A DNA stretch of 64,000 nt from Ascaris suum (taxonomy: Eukaryota > Nematoda > Chromadorea > Rhabditida > Ascarididae). Location of the stretch: contig CM024174.1 of assembly GCA_013433145.1 (NCBI GenBank), forward strand, positions 5,604,336 through 5,668,335, in the 5' to 3' direction. Positions 41,641 to 56,740 of this stretch are shown here, piece after piece. Position numbers and translations under genes: made by a program. Below the pieces are notes generated by a model. The model saw only the letters and a program-made list of their open reading frames with translations. It had not been told where the DNA came from and did not search any database. Each line of letters opens with the position of its first letter. Positions within the stretch are counted from its first letter, which is position 1.

Positions 41641-44600
41641 TTAAAGAGGATCAATTCATGCATGGATTTCGAAGCAAAAAATTTGTAACTGCATTGGTAC
41701 ACATCATCGTTAAGAAAATACCTACGATTCGACCAATTTTTTTTCTTAGATTTATGTTAAATTCCTGCTTACATGGAACTCAAGGAAGGAAGAGAAGAAG
41801 GGAATTAGAAAAAAGACGATCTTTAGTAGCACCTTGAAGATTTACTACATAATGTACAATCACCGATCGGCCTCAACCGAGCAACGAAGAATTTCGTTGT
41901 CTTTGAGTATTACTACAAGACCAGTAGACTCGTTCGGTGGAATAATTCTGTAACATTGCTACTTACGTCTAAAGTCTACTGTTACATAACATTTACCGCA
42001 GGTTATACACCTTTATCGCATTCATAGACAATTCATAATCTACTATTTGTAGCTCGCGCACGTATAACAATTATGGCAAACATTTAAATGTTTAACGAAC
42101 GAGCTGACCTAATCGTTACTGTTAACCGCTGATCCTCTTATAAAATAAGAATTTTAGCAAATAACAAATGTTTTCATAGAAAGCGATCGACTAACCGACG
42201 GAATAAGGAAGCATCCGAAAAAAATAAGAAGCGCTGGCGACGACACACCATTCGTCTTCATCGCATCAGAGATGATGACAAGTAAATTATCAAAGAAACA
42301 ATTCTTGAGAAGGGCGATGATAATAGCAATTACAACTTATTGATGCACAGTCGTTCCGATAAAACACATAAAAATATATGCAGTATTACTGAGAGAAAAT
42401 CGCTTTTCGCGTTTTATACATTTTATTTTTCACGTCAACTGCTGCTCCTGAAAATACTCAAATATTTATGCTTATTAGGACAATGCAACAGTCCGCCGCA
42501 AACGCAGGATATCAACAAGAAAAGAAGCTACTCCCGACCGATGAAATAATTCCTCATTGTTAGTGAAATTGTTTTATCTAAATTTTCCGACCGCTTTTTG
42601 CAGCAAGGTTGGAATATTTTTGACAACTTTGACCAACAAATATATCCCTTTCCCCCTCCCCCGCCATTTCAAAGAAGACGCTATTCTAAATGAGCACAAG
42701 ATTAAGACAGCACAGGTAGTATGAAATGCATTTCACCATAGCGGTGCTCAGCACACAAATGCTGATAATGACTATAGTAGTGCCTAGTGGAATCCTCTCA
42801 CTTGCAACACTGTCGAGAATTTAGGATATTAGCATTAGTTCTACTTGTAATCATAAGATGGAATAATCAACGGTCTAAAGTATTTGCTTTCGGCTACGAT
42901 TAAAGAATAAATGAGACTCGCTTTCCACAGTTTCGTTCATTAGACTCTGTTCATTTATTACTTGATGGAGTATACAACTCACGATGCAGCAACATTTTCG
43001 GCTAAATGCAACCACTGAAACAGGAGTAAATAAAATATGCATATAAATAAATGAATAAATGAATAAAAAAGAGATAAAGAAACAAATGTTTACAACAAAC
43101 ATTCTAAAGCTTTCGAAAGTGCGTGTAGTGGTTATTGCAATAAAACTGAACTTCTCAGAAGTTATGTATCACCAAAAGAGAGAATAAAGATTTGTAAACG
43201 TTATGATTACAATACATGAAAGCGCTGAATAAAAAAACCAACATAAATGCCGTAACGCGTCAAACAAAAAAAAACACGAAAATAAGGGCGCTTCTTGCAT
43301 CATGCACCCCCACAACATTCGTTTGCCCACGTAAATGACTTCATCATCGAAGCATATCCCCAAATGACCGCAACACATATATGGCAGAGATCACAAAACC
43401 ATTCGGGAACAATGCGATCGACATCTTCCCAACATAAAATGCACTTTGTTTTATTGACCATTCAATAATCCATCGTTGCACTTCATGTGATTTTCATTTA
43501 ATGAATGAAACCACTGAAATAATTGTAAAAATATTGGAAAATGGTGAATTTTGGAGCTGATTCATAAAATTGATAAGAAAAACTACAGTACGTGCATGCT
43601 TTGAACGACATAGTGGTCTGAAAAAAAATACAAAAAAAAACTGGCTACATTCTCCGCAATTTTTCCTCATAACGTGACCAAGCTAATATACAACACTTTA
43701 AAACCTCGAAGACTTAAACTTGATGCTTCAACTTCGAAGTAAACATAATGATCAACGGTGAAATCGCTATCAAAATAATGCAGAAATTCAAAACGGCTCA
43801 GTTCTTAACAGAAAAGCCCGAAAAAATTTTCACGCGAATATCTTAAAAAGAGAGTAGGCGATCGCTAAACTTTTCGAAATCCATTGAATTTATAATAGGT
43901 TCAATATCAGAAATTTTCAATGTATCGCACGGTTTCTCGTTCGTAAAATTTTTCTCCGGAGACTTTTGGCGACACTTCATCCGAGTAGTCGTTACGCATA
44001 GTTCCAAATCAAGAATTCTAGGAAACCAAATAAAAACAGAGGGTAACAAATTTCGATAATGAAGGTTGATAGCACAGATTCGAGACAAATATTCAAATTG
44101 ATTTTATAAAGCCTTTCGATTCGTTAACAGTAAACTGAGTGACTAGCAGAGCAACTTCAGTAAAAATACGGGAAAGAGTTTCATCGGTTGGATGCCCTCC
44201 GCAAAGCGACGCTGAACGACAAATATTATTTATGATATGTGTATTCTGTTTCATAAATAAGAGGCGCAGATAAATCAGGTTTATCTCTTTTGAGACGTTT
44301 ATTACGCAAATTAATCAGGACTAATTAGAGCGAATTAAAGAGTCCAAGGAGTGTAGAAACAAATGGTCAAATCAAAGAATCTCAAGTCAGTCCAACAATA
44401 ACTAACGGAAGTGAAACAAATACAACGTAATCGTTCATAGTAATCACTTTTATGTTGGTATTAATAATGAGTCTCTGCTATCTCTAAAGTATATCATTTG
44501 AACAGCAAAGAAATGTTCCATCATGATAGCAACAACTAAACAGAATTCAAGGCAGTGACCGAATAATTTAGGGAATTGCATCTAAATAACGAAAAAGATG

Positions 44601-47600
44601 GAATGTGGCGCTTATGTGACAGTGGAGATCCTTTGCTTATAACTTTTCAATGATCATTTCGATCAGTTAATTTCGGCATGATGCAACGAAATGAGACCAG
44701 TAGAAGAGAGTAGATAGAAACGTTTAATAGTTCGGCTTTATGAACACCTCAACGAATAATAAAGTGTGAAAACATGCCGCAATAGTGCGTCTCAGTAGCA
44801 GGATTAACGCTGCGATGTGTCTATGGAACACAGGAAATTGCTTGGGAATGCAGTGGACACCTGTTCATTGACACGATCCGTAGGTAACAAAGCCGTCAAA
44901 GCATTCGCTGCGCGCTTGTATGTCGCATGCGCTCAACGCATAGTAGTGGCGATGGTAGCTGCCCAATCACACGTCGACGATCCGCCTTCGCCTTCGTTGA
45001 AGACCGCCCTCCATTCCAATCACATTTTAGATCATCAACAGATGGTCAACGAATCCAAAAACGTCTGTTACCCCCTCCCCCCCTCCTTTCAAAATGCTCC
45101 CTAACGGTTGCCTTCTTCAAAATGCAATAGTTTGCTTCCTCGATGAACAGGTATCCACACATATGATTGTCCTATATAGCAGTCTTCGGTGCAACAGCTG
45201 CATCACACTTGAGTGAAGAAACGAACCTTCAGGTGCACTTCTTAAATGGCAGTTTCATAGATAAATTAGTCAGTGCCGATTGGCCACCGTCTTCATGTAG
45301 ATTTCTGCAGGTTGTCTAAAAGGTAAATTTCTAACCTCCATCCTCCTCCCTCATCCTATTTGCCCTGCTCATCGTTCTTCACCTTTCTACTCGTCCGTTC
45401 CAAAATGTTTGCTCGTTTGACTATCACCTTTTCCGATGCTACAGTTCTATTGAGTGACACATCGACACCCAATGTCAAAATTACTTTTTCATACACGTTT
45501 GGTATAAACATGTCAATTCGTCTAATATATTGAACTTCCACACTGTTTCGTTCCTACTCATGCTTACTGGACGATAGCAATCGCTCTCACTATCATAAAG
45601 CTGAGTTCAAAAAGCGATTTACTCCTGCCAAGAAGAAATGGAGTTCGGTGGGGAATGTTAGCCATCCTAGTCACAGACGGAAGAAATAATGCACTTCGGA
45701 AACAGTGGAGATTTAAAAAGGAACGAATGCAAGGAATTTTGGAGCAATGGGCACATATGGGAGAAACTGATCCCGCTCCAAACATTTAGCAACAAGCAAC
45801 GTGTTAAATAATCGACATGCTTCTTTGCTTGGGCTACTATATCTGTATAAGTAGAAACCCTTGGCCCTTGATCTCGCTTAGGCTTCAAAAGCAATGTTGC
45901 TCACTCGTGAATGGCCATAAGTTCCCGTGAAATTCTAAAACTGTGTCAGTAAATCAATCTTCTCTTTAGCGCTCTTTTAAATGATTTCTAGAGTGGAGAT
46001 TTCATTGAACACAAAATCAGTGGTTAAAATACCCGTTATATTATAGAGAAATAAATAGGAGAACACCTTTTTGGATTGCTTTTCATGCATATCACTGTCA
46101 TATAGAGGGTTCTTGTAAATGAAGAAAAGGACTCAAATATATTCAATTATCCTTCGTTTCACATTGTGATCGAAGGAAATCCGGAACATGAATGTTTCAA
46201 GGGTGCGTGGATAAATCCTGGGTTTCAGCAATAATGAACACTGAATTTGGAGAGGAATTCTTTTTCATTTCTGCGAAATTGACAAATGAAAGAAATTCTT
46301 TAAAAACTGTAGATTTCAAGTGTCAAAAAGACCAACTGTTAAAATGAGCTAATTAAAGACATGACGAAGAGGAATAACGCACCGCAAGGTTTATTAAGAA
46401 TTTATGACAGAAAAAAAAGTTTTGAGAGAATAGACGAACAACAAACATATCGAACGATAATGTGGCGGCATGAATAATATCGGTGTGCTTATAGTCATGA
46501 ACGCTTTCAATATGAAACAACGGTATGCCTCATAGAAAATGATCGTTTAATGCCGACTTTATATACCTACGGCATCAAAAACCATTTCAATGTGGCACTT
46601 AAGGTGATTAAGTATGCTTCATAAACATATGAATTGCAATCCTCTTTTTATATTTCTTGAGAGAAACATAAATGAATTCATGGGTGAATGGTCGGTGAAA
46701 GCAGAGAAAGAAATTTAAACAGTTATGATATCTGGAGGACATGTCGGTCAGTCTATGTCGTTCAGGTATCCAAGTGGAAATTACTCTACGCTCAACTGAT
46801 AATGTGCCCTAAGGCACGGATTCTGCTTCTTAAGTAGAGTAACGAGGAGGAGATGAAGTATGACAGCACGGTGGAGATTACATTAACGCAGCAATGACAG
46901 AAACCACCGTCTATCTTCGGCAGCATTGTCAGCGACCAATGTGCATCTGAATCTTTACGACGAGCACTCATTTCTTGCCCTCATGAAATTAGGTTGCTCA
47001 TGAATCTAGTTAAGGAATCTTAGCAATAATTCCACTAGTAACAAATTTTATAGGCGATCTGAAAACCGAAATAATATTTTTACTTATGTGCAATGGACAA
47101 TACTACTAGATGTGATTATCGCATACAAAATAGCTGCTAGCACTAGTACAAGCAGAATTTTACTTTAAAGAGCATGGAAAATTTGTTCAGTGAAGTCACG
47201 AAGAAGGAACAGTACTTTCGAATAATTCAGCGTACAATTTAATTAGAACGGCCCGCGATCGTCGAAAAAATTGGAGGATTTTTTCTTTGAATTTTCGCAG
47301 GTCTGAACGAAGTTTCATAGTATTTGCGAGCAACGGGCTACGGCGTGGAATTGTTCTCTTTCCTCTCCATTCTTGTGCGTTTGTTTTGGCAGTGACTCTG
47401 GATGTGATTAATTCACGCTCATAGTCGTAATTGGAGCCGCTGTGAAATCACTGAAAATGAATGAAACTTTGTCCGCAATCTGCTCAAAGAAACCCATAAG
47501 GAACATGTCTTTTCTTAAAAGAGTAAAATTTTGCAAAAATCAATTAAAGGGATGCCGCAAAAGGCATTCAATCCCTGTGGATGTCTGCAGCAGTTTCAGG

Positions 47601-50600
47601 CATTCGTGAAGTGCTTATCATTTGGCAACTACCTCGCTGAGGTCGGCAACATTAAAAAATCGCAGTGAAAGTCGGTTGCCTCGGTGCGAAGGTTGTCACT
47701 CGATTGCTCAACGGTCAAAAGTGGACCGCACACTTCACTTGAAAGACCTCAACTTTTCATTACATTGTTCTCTAAGGCACGTCTCATTCATCCTTCCAAA
47801 TAGCGCTATCCTCACAAAATCTATTCAAATTAAGTGTGTATCACACATATGCACTACGTCGTGAGAGAGTGCCCTCAAGTTGGAAGAGTCATTCCTTCGC
47901 GCAGCTACCGTAATAATGAATATACCCTCGAAAACTGAACTTATTCCTGAGAAGAAACAAAGATGGAGGCCGCAAAGAGTGAATAGAGCTATAAATAGAT
48001 AGTTCTTAAGGAAAAAGGCCGACAGTGGCCGACTGCTAGGTAGGCAATGCTGGATCCCAATAGCAGTAGTCTAGTTGATTTGCAGAAAAATGAGGACGCA
48101 CTAATCGAAGACTATTTACTGATGTGGTAAACTGAAAAGAAATCTATCTATTAATGGAAATCAGAGAATAACGAAACAAGAAAAGATTACAGGTGACTAG
48201 GAAAAGAGAGAGGAAGACTATTATGGCCGAGCAAGTGTTGACAAATATATGTGCTAGCATCTATTAATGAATAAATAGTAGTACATATCAGACAAAGAGG
48301 AGAATCACTTACCCGACGTTTGCAAATTTAAATCTCTCTGTTGATGCTAATAATCTTCAACAAAGCGTGAATGATCGAAGTGAGCGGTTGGACGGCACTG
48401 GAGCCATCGGAAATTATGTGTATTAGCGGTGATTTTAAGGAGTGGACGTCTACGAGGATTCGAAATTTTTCGAAAGTGAGAACTTCTTTCCTATTTCCTT
48501 TCTCCATTTTTATTAGAAATCCAGATTAGTTAGAATAGTGAAATTTTGGGACATCAGTATTGGCTGAATTTTTTTGAACTGGCACGCTGAAGTGTGCTTT
48601 TAAAATTGTAGCTCTTTTTTTAAAGCTTTTAACTGAAAGTCATCGACAAATGAAGAGTTTCGTTTAAAAACACAAAGTAGAGGATATCAATAGCTGGAAA
48701 CTTTTTTGCAACGAAACACTGGCAGTTATTTCAAATATAGAAAAACGAGTAATTTGTTCGCATTGAAAATGATGTTAACATATTTCAAAAAGAAAATATT
48801 CAACGCTTAAATAATGGAGGAAGTAAAAAAGAAAACAATAAATGTAAAGATAAATGATGAAGAATGACAAGTAACGCGCTAATTTTGAATTACTCTTCTA
48901 TGAGATACATCGTTGCACTGAAATGAGGCAAACAAAAATAAACAAATAAACATAGAAACAGAAAAACATGGGGAATTTTCCAACAAAGCTCACAATAACA
49001 TTTGTGATTTTATTAAAGAAAAAATTCGAAAAAATGGATTAAAAGCGCGAATCGTAACACTGCTTATCAGTCGCATAGAAAGCTCTGCATTCCATCGATA
49101 GGGAACAACTCAATTGGCGACGCGACTGTCTGCCGTAGAAAACAAACAGCTAAACATGTGATGTTCGTTGCAATAGTTTTCCCCCACCCCCACATCAATC
49201 TGAAATCCTCTAAAAAATAATCCTTCGCATTGAAGTAAAAAGTATTTGTTCATTGTTTTGAGGCTGGTAAACAAAACTTTCTAATCAAGGATCGCGAAGA
49301 GATCAAAAATTAGTTTGATTTCGAGCTTCTCCGGCTAAGAAATAGAACTAACAAAAATGTTAGCACTGATCTAAAAAATGAAAACACTTGCATACTTTAT
49401 ATTTTACAATTATGTGCAGTATTCTTTCAGTAATTGCCCAAGAAAAACAGACAGATTAAAGATTTAAAAAACATTATACATTTTGTCGTTGTCATTGCAC
49501 TTTTTTTTTCTTGAACAACGATGCAAGAGATTTAAAAATAAATGTAGAAATATCTAAGATGAATTGGCAGGTAGGCACTTTTGCAGACTGTTCATTTGAA
49601 CAACAAAGTTTATAAATTACTAGCAAGTATGCAAATATATGGAAATAATTTCCTTACACTTCAGTTGATTCCATCGCTTAGTCACGCACAAAAGGATCGT
49701 CTCCTTGTGAGCCCGATCAGTCAAGATCAATGCAAAAATTTTCGGCACCGTTCAATATCTATATCTCGTTTAGAAAATGTGGATTAAAACAGCCGACCGC
49801 AGAAGATGTTATTTATGGTGCACAGCAAACATACATTTAATTTCGCAATTTCAGCTTCACCAATATTTGAAATGAAACTATCGGATATGCAGACAAAGAC
49901 ACAGACATACAACCTTAACCGCTCATCATCGCTAAACAGATCCATAGCCAACTGCCTTAAAGCAATTCCCACCTTTCAAAGAGACTGTCTGCGATTAACC
50001 ATTTCCATTACATTCTTCTGAACGCATCGCATATCTTAGAACGAGCTGATAGTTTACTATTGAATCGCCAGTCGAGCAATCTTTACACTTCGACCTTTAT
50101 TTCTGGTTTCGGCTTACTGGAACAGACTCGATTTTTAGAAATTTTTTATCTTAATCTGGATATTAAAACTACGGGACTTTTAGGCTTTGTACGTTGGAAT
50201 AGGGGAATAAAAAAATTTACTTTTGCATAGGATGTGAAATTCAAACCAACATATCAAGCATACCCCAGCCATAAGACAATGAAGTTAAGCCTAACACAAA
50301 AATGAAGTTTAAATTTTAGCGCAAAAAATATTAGTTACAATTGGAAGATATCGCTGAAAAGTTCTGATGAAAAATCACACACCTTGTTTTTTTTTCGGTC
50401 TCGAACGAGTGGAGCGGATGTAAACGTTATTTTTTTAGTTCTCGCATAAATTGAATGTAATTTTCAAAGAATTTCTACTGAAAAACTGAAGATGCAACAA
50501 GCCACCTCTCCAGTGCATGCGTGGCGCGGGTATCGTGTTCCCCAAAGGACCGCCAATAGCAGTGCTCTTCTTTACGGGGTCCCAAACCGGATTTGGTTCC

Positions 50601-52610
50601 ATTGAAAAAAGCGCTCATGGCAGAAGCCGTTTAAAATATGGGCAATTTTTTTCTGAACATCAACACACCGCTTGAGGATAGTAATTTTGGAGTTTTACGT
50701 ACATTAAACGTCGGCAAAATAAAAAAAGTAGACACTGTCGAATTTTACAAGCATTTTGTTGGAAGAAACTTTATAAGAATTCCTGCAAGGCTCTTCTTAT
50801 GAAAATATGCGAGAGGAACACCGATGGACTTTCTGGACGTTCTTCAGTTCTCTAGTGACATAACAGCACTTCCTTCAAAAAGGCCCAAGGATGAGAATTA
50901 ATGCAAACCAAAACATGAGAAAAATCTCAATGCTTGAGAACTTGTTATATTGGCAGGAAGTTAGAGGAACTAACCACCATGACATATCTTTTCTTCAATT
51001 TTTCTCATAAAAGATGCACCTGCAAGAAGTCTTTTTTCCATAAATACTCTATCAACACATATAGTGGTCATTCGTGCACAAATTTCATATCTCCCGTTCG
51101 CAGCCTAGAATCACCTAACAGTTGCACATACTTCACGTACAATATAGAATGGAAAATTGGAATATGTATCAAACTTTAACTACGGGGGAGATGGGTTTAA
51201 ACGATTTATAACCGCAAAAAAAAGCAAAGGGACAAGCTCAGGCAGACGGCTGCACTAAGCATTTTCCATGAGAATTCAATTGAACCACTGCCGAATATCT
51301 TGGCCAACCAGAGTCATATGAGCGGGTTTCTCGGCAACATAACATTAACACATTGGAACGGAATTAAGGGTTCGTTTGAAAAATTTATTCAGCGTCAGTG
51401 CATTTAGCCTAGAGAACATAATTCAAAAAATAGCCTTTAGAATAGAGAAGAGATTCTTCATTGTGCCATATGGTTCAGATGCGAGTTAAAATTCTTTGGC
51501 GAACGTTTTCATGCTGGATTCGATCGAGATCCCTAGAATTAGGCAATCACAACGCTGGCATTTCCGATCAGAAATATATACATCACGAAGGCAAATTATC
51601 AGTAGATACACTTCACCGACTGCATTGTTCTTGTTCTTTCTAACATTTAAAGAGTGACAATTGCACTTCCTAGAGCTCTTCATTTCCTCCATCCCGATTC
51701 AATTTGAATACGACGGGGAAACAGTAAGGAATTAACATACATATGAAGTCTCTGATAAAACACAGTTATATTTATATGCCTCTATTAATATCAAAGGAGG
51801 AGAAATTAGAGGTCAACAGCATGGCAAAAGCCTCAATTTTAGAAGAAGTAGATGGCAACACCGCATAGAGGTGTATATGTTCATAAACTCGAACTTCATC
51901 ACCGATCACAGAGCATGTTTAAAATCGAGGCCGTTTTAATAGTGGAAAGCGCAGTTCTTTCATAATTGGTTGAATCTGAATCAAAAATGAATAAAACAAA
52001 TTAGCTCTGGGCAGCTGAAACAGAAAATGATCATGACAAGACGTTGTCGGTCACATATCTAATTTTCGCACCAAACTGGTACTATAATCATCCTTGCAGT
52101 AAGTCACTTCACTAAGGAAAAAAATACAAAGATTAAAAATAAAATGAAGTGGAAATGAATACTTTTATTTGTTTAACGCGAAGAGTTAGCGCAAGCGCGT
52201 TATAGGGAATCGAAAAGATGGAATAAAATGTCGAGGATTAGCGCAAAGCCACGACCCCGATGACAAGTGAAAATGCCTCAGCGGATGGTGTGCTTCGATA
52301 AACGACAATGCTTAGTTGATGATTAGACCGTTGTTCAGTGTGGCTAGTCAGTGTGTGTTCGACCCCTCGATTGGCCAAAACATTGCGCACGAATGCGGTG
52401 TCCTTTGACATGGCACATTGATAGCACGCTTATTGCTAGAGGCAATTTGTGCATAAAGGCAGCAACACATGTGCAAGCGATCGGCCCATCAAGTGGTCAC
52501 TACATAACACATAACTAATCATGTGATAAGAACGGCTGAGAAATATAGCCGTATAAACGTCGCCCCATTCACACTGGTGCTAATTGGCCTGAGAATACCT
52601 TCTTAAACTG

Positions 52611-52620
52611 TATATAAAAG
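52611..52620 (+). promoter_or_regulatory. TATA-like box
   Basis: TATATAAAAG after a stretch with above-average GC; a second GCTATAAAAGC lies about 90 bp downstream. No gene was identified immediately after, so support is weak. Confidence 0.2.
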
Positions 52621-55600
52621 CTGTTTAATGTTTAGGTACATAAGCACCACCTGTTAACTGTTTCCGTATTGATTTAATCAATTTGAATCATTCACTCGCT
52701 ATAAAAGCGTGGAGGCATATGAACATGCGAAATGCTTGATGTCTATAGACGATCTGAATTGAAGGATATATCAACCGTTACAAACAGTAATCAAATAACA
52801 TAACTGAGAAGCAGAAATATATGAATAAAATTTTTAAAATTAACTGGAAATGAGGTGTATTTTGGCAAATCTTTAATCACAGGCATGAACAGCATTCACG
52901 AAGAAGCACTTTAAAAGTAGCAAATTATATGATTGCTGTCTTTATGAAAACTTACAATGAAAAGGACTGAACAAATAGAATACAGAAAGATCGAGAATAT
53001 AGGTGCAAAAGCATTAGACGGACCCAACTAGGAATTAAACTTCCGCATATTTTCAAAACAAATATAGGAACAAAGGAAAACTATGAAGAAAATTTTTGAG
53101 GCGTATATGAGTTAAGATGGAAATCATGAGAATGAATTACGAAGTTTTTCTAGCCGACTAGTGCACGAAGACAATAAAAACTCGTGTATGCAATTATGCC
53201 AAAAATCGCACAATTAATGAGTAATTGTAAACAGTACGGTCGAATTCGCGAAACGGTCCCATTCACAGTTCGCATTAAACAAACTAATTGAATATGCTAA
53301 ATAAATAAAGAAAAAATAAAGAAGCAACAAACCGCACATTTAAAGAGAAAAAGTGTCGCTTATTTATTACCTTCGCAAATGTCGATTCTTGCTGAAGAGA
53401 AATTCGTTTCGAGAAAAGAAAAATGTTCACGCGGAAAGGAATGCTCGAGATGGCGGTAGCTCAATGCAAATATGCTAAAATATTTTTCGTCAGCACGAGC
53501 AATTTTTTTCAAGAACAACAGGTACCATCAACATGGAAATAATAGAAGTAAACGAATGTGCTATGGAAGTAAACGACTACGGAAGTATACGTAAGAAATC
53601 AGACGACGATTTGACAAAATTCATTGTCAATATTTTCATGAAATTTGTATGCATGGAAGTGGAATAAAATGAGGAGGTGAATTAATGCAGACATCCCCTG
53701 CCCCCAAAAAAAGCACTGACATGAGCGGTATCTGGCTAATGGAACTGAAAAGAAAAAAAAATGAAATAAACACTGGATATAGTCGTAAAAACAGAAAGCA
53801 GTGCAATTTATGTCGGTCAGACATTCCCGCTGAGACTATACGGAAGACCAAGTTGAACGTAGACATATTCATTCGCATATAGACGTCGACACATGCACAA
53901 AAGTTAATTGCTAATAGAAATTTCCCATCTGATAACACAGCAGAAGACGCTTCCAATGAGAATCGTTCAATAACGCGCACTTTCCCACAAAAAAACACTT
54001 CAATATTAATCCGACGTGGTAACTGATAACAAACAGAGGACATGTGAAGTATTTAAAAAGCAAAATTATGGACATACGCACAATACGGTATAAAATATGC
54101 AACGAGACGTCAGCGATCAAATTGGTTTATGGCAGCACATAGATGATACATGTACTTATTCCACCAAACTATTGGACTTGATTGGAATTCCTCTTTTGCA
54201 TTCATTGGTATAATGTTATTAATGAAAAGTTCAAGGAAAGGAATCCGCGAATTCGAATTTTAATATAGTGAAGAAAAATCGCCTGAACATCCGAAAACTC
54301 GAGGCTGATCGCCATTAGCTGGAGGTAAAGGATGTGCACCGTATAAGAATACACCAAGTCAGATAATTTTCTTAATTTCGCTCACAGATAGTGAGGTTTT
54401 GTGTAAAAAGAGACGCTCGGTTGCATTTTAAAGAAAAGAATTTTTGTTTTGTTCATCACTTTAAAAGCTTTACTAAAAAGTAATTAGCGCCTCAATTCCC
54501 ATTGTAACAGCAATTATTAAATTATCCAATCCTTCTTTTCAAAGGTATATGGGAGAAGATGAAGGTGCACAGAACAAGTTAATTTGGCCAAATATGGTGA
54601 TGTTTATGGACACCGGGTCAACATGAGGCAGCTTGAATGTGGATTTCCCTGGAGCTTGATTTAGGGCGGCCCTCGCTTTTCTGTAATGAGATATTTGGAA
54701 CCACACTATCCGTTAAAAACGGAGCAGCACTACGTGTAGCAGTTTGTTGCTGTAAAAGTGCTCCTGGCCTCTCGACAATCCGTGACGGTTGCCGTTTCTG
54801 CGTACTTGTCTGCCTTTAGTAACTGTGAAATTGAAACGACAACTGCAGATGTGGTTGCCTGCAATTGACGCGTCGAATCAAACAATTCTCAATTTTTTTC
54901 AGCGATCTTTAAGCGAATGAATACATATTGCAGATCCATTATTCAAAAAAAAAGAACACTGTAGATGCGTTTAAATAAAGCTGCAATGATATTCACTGCT
55001 ACAATTTCAAATTGCAGAGTTGAGAAATTACTAACAAATTTCGAGGTTCCGAATCCCTTCAAATGGGTAATAATAAGTTTATAGTCTAAGAAGGATTTTA
55101 AAAAGCCGATTGTACAAATTTTTTGAAAAAAAAAACGTTAAAATTAGCATCTCACTCATGAAGATATAACGAAAGGAAAACAACGTGAAAGCGAAAATGT
55201 GACTGTCAAATATTGATATTTTTAAATACTATTTGCTCGTATACTTTGTTTTTCGGAGTAAAATTTGAAAGTGCAACATAAAAAAAGCTGTGAAATTCTG
55301 CGGTTAGGTCGAGCTATGCGAAGAGTGGATAGTTCAAGAGTAAAGTGTCATATTGCTGCATTCATTCGTTTTTAAGTTCGCCTTTGCTCATGAATTTCAC
55401 TGAGAAGGTCAAGAATTAGTAGTAGCAAAGATCGTTTGTTCACAAAATCCAAAGCAAAAATTGGACGCTAAGTGAACAACAGCAAAATATGAAATGCTGA
55501 CCAAAGAAAAAACGAGGATAGTGCAGAAAATCAGAGATGATAAATAGGTAAACACGCCAGAGCGCTTATAATACGATATGCGCTTTTTGTGACGCGATTG

Positions 55601-55762
55601 AACGGGCCAATCAGTGGAATAAACAAGCAATAAAACAATGCAGTAGTGCCTGCGATGCATTGATTTTATTGCCCCTCGACTGGATGTACAAATTTTCAGT
55701 CGAGAATTCATTCTTATGTGCATTATGGACACAGTAAGGAAATATAAATAAGATTAGCGACA

Positions 55763-55880
55763 GTGGTCTTATGGTACGAATTGTACCAACCGAGCTTGTG
55801 ATGTAGATTGCAGCTAGTAATCTTGTGGTATAACGACCAGTCTCGTGTTGTAGATTAGGCCTAACATGCTTGTGCTGTAA
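55763..55880. repeat. degenerate tandem repeat of about 50 bp
   Basis: Two and a half units sharing TCTT(A/G)TGGTA at the start and CTTGTG(A)TGTAGATT in the middle, directly ahead of the (TA)85 tract. Confidence 0.55.
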
Positions 55881-55947
55881 ATTTGCTCCGCAAATTTGGT
55901 TGTTTCAGATTTCTGAATGGAGCTTTCAAATCGTGGAATAAAGCCGC

Positions 55948-56122
<175 letters not shown>

Positions 56123-56700
56123 TTATAAGAGATTATGTGTAAGCATGTAGCCTAAAGCCTAAAGGCTTTATTTTGATTTTTCGTTCCCTTCTAATGGAAA
56201 GATTGCCTACTGCTCTGCAAAGGATACATATTATGCTTTGTACCTGTTAAAAAATATTCCTTTTGGAAAGCGAACTTACACTTGAAACAGGGGGCATGAA
56301 ATATTATGCATACATTATGTTATCTCCACCCGCTTCCTTGCTACCCCGCCCTCATTCTCGCAGCCCAATAGTGACGTGAAGTTGGCAACCATCTCTAACT
56401 AATATAAGAAACGACTATATCATTCAAATATCTCATCCTTTTCAACATCTCATGGATTAAACGATGTGACTAGTGAAATTACGATTATACGAGATTTGGG
56501 ATTATAGGCCGAGTAACGGATCAAAATCAGGTAGCCGAGGAAAGATTTGAACCAATTTGCACGTGTATTTCAGCAATTATCCCATCAAGATATTCGCCAC
56601 TGATAGTGGCGCTAATGTGGCGTGGATAACAGCTCAATAATGCACAGCACTATGTCTATCAACGCATTTTGCGAATGTGCTTTTTTGCATGTGTAAATGG

Positions 56701-56740
56701 TCATGCTATTCAAATGTGCTTTCTGATCATGCTATTCAAA
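56701..56740. repeat. 14-bp direct repeat
   Basis: TCATGCTATTCAAA at 56701-56714 and 56727-56740. Confidence 0.9.

Noticed and set aside
42983..43102. Hydrophobic minus-strand frame (MFVVNICFF...) as Delta signal-peptide exon
   Set aside because: In phase and followed by GTGAGT, but the hydrophobicity comes from an ATTT/ATTC simple repeat and the segment is too long for a signal peptide; kept only as a possibility in the findings.
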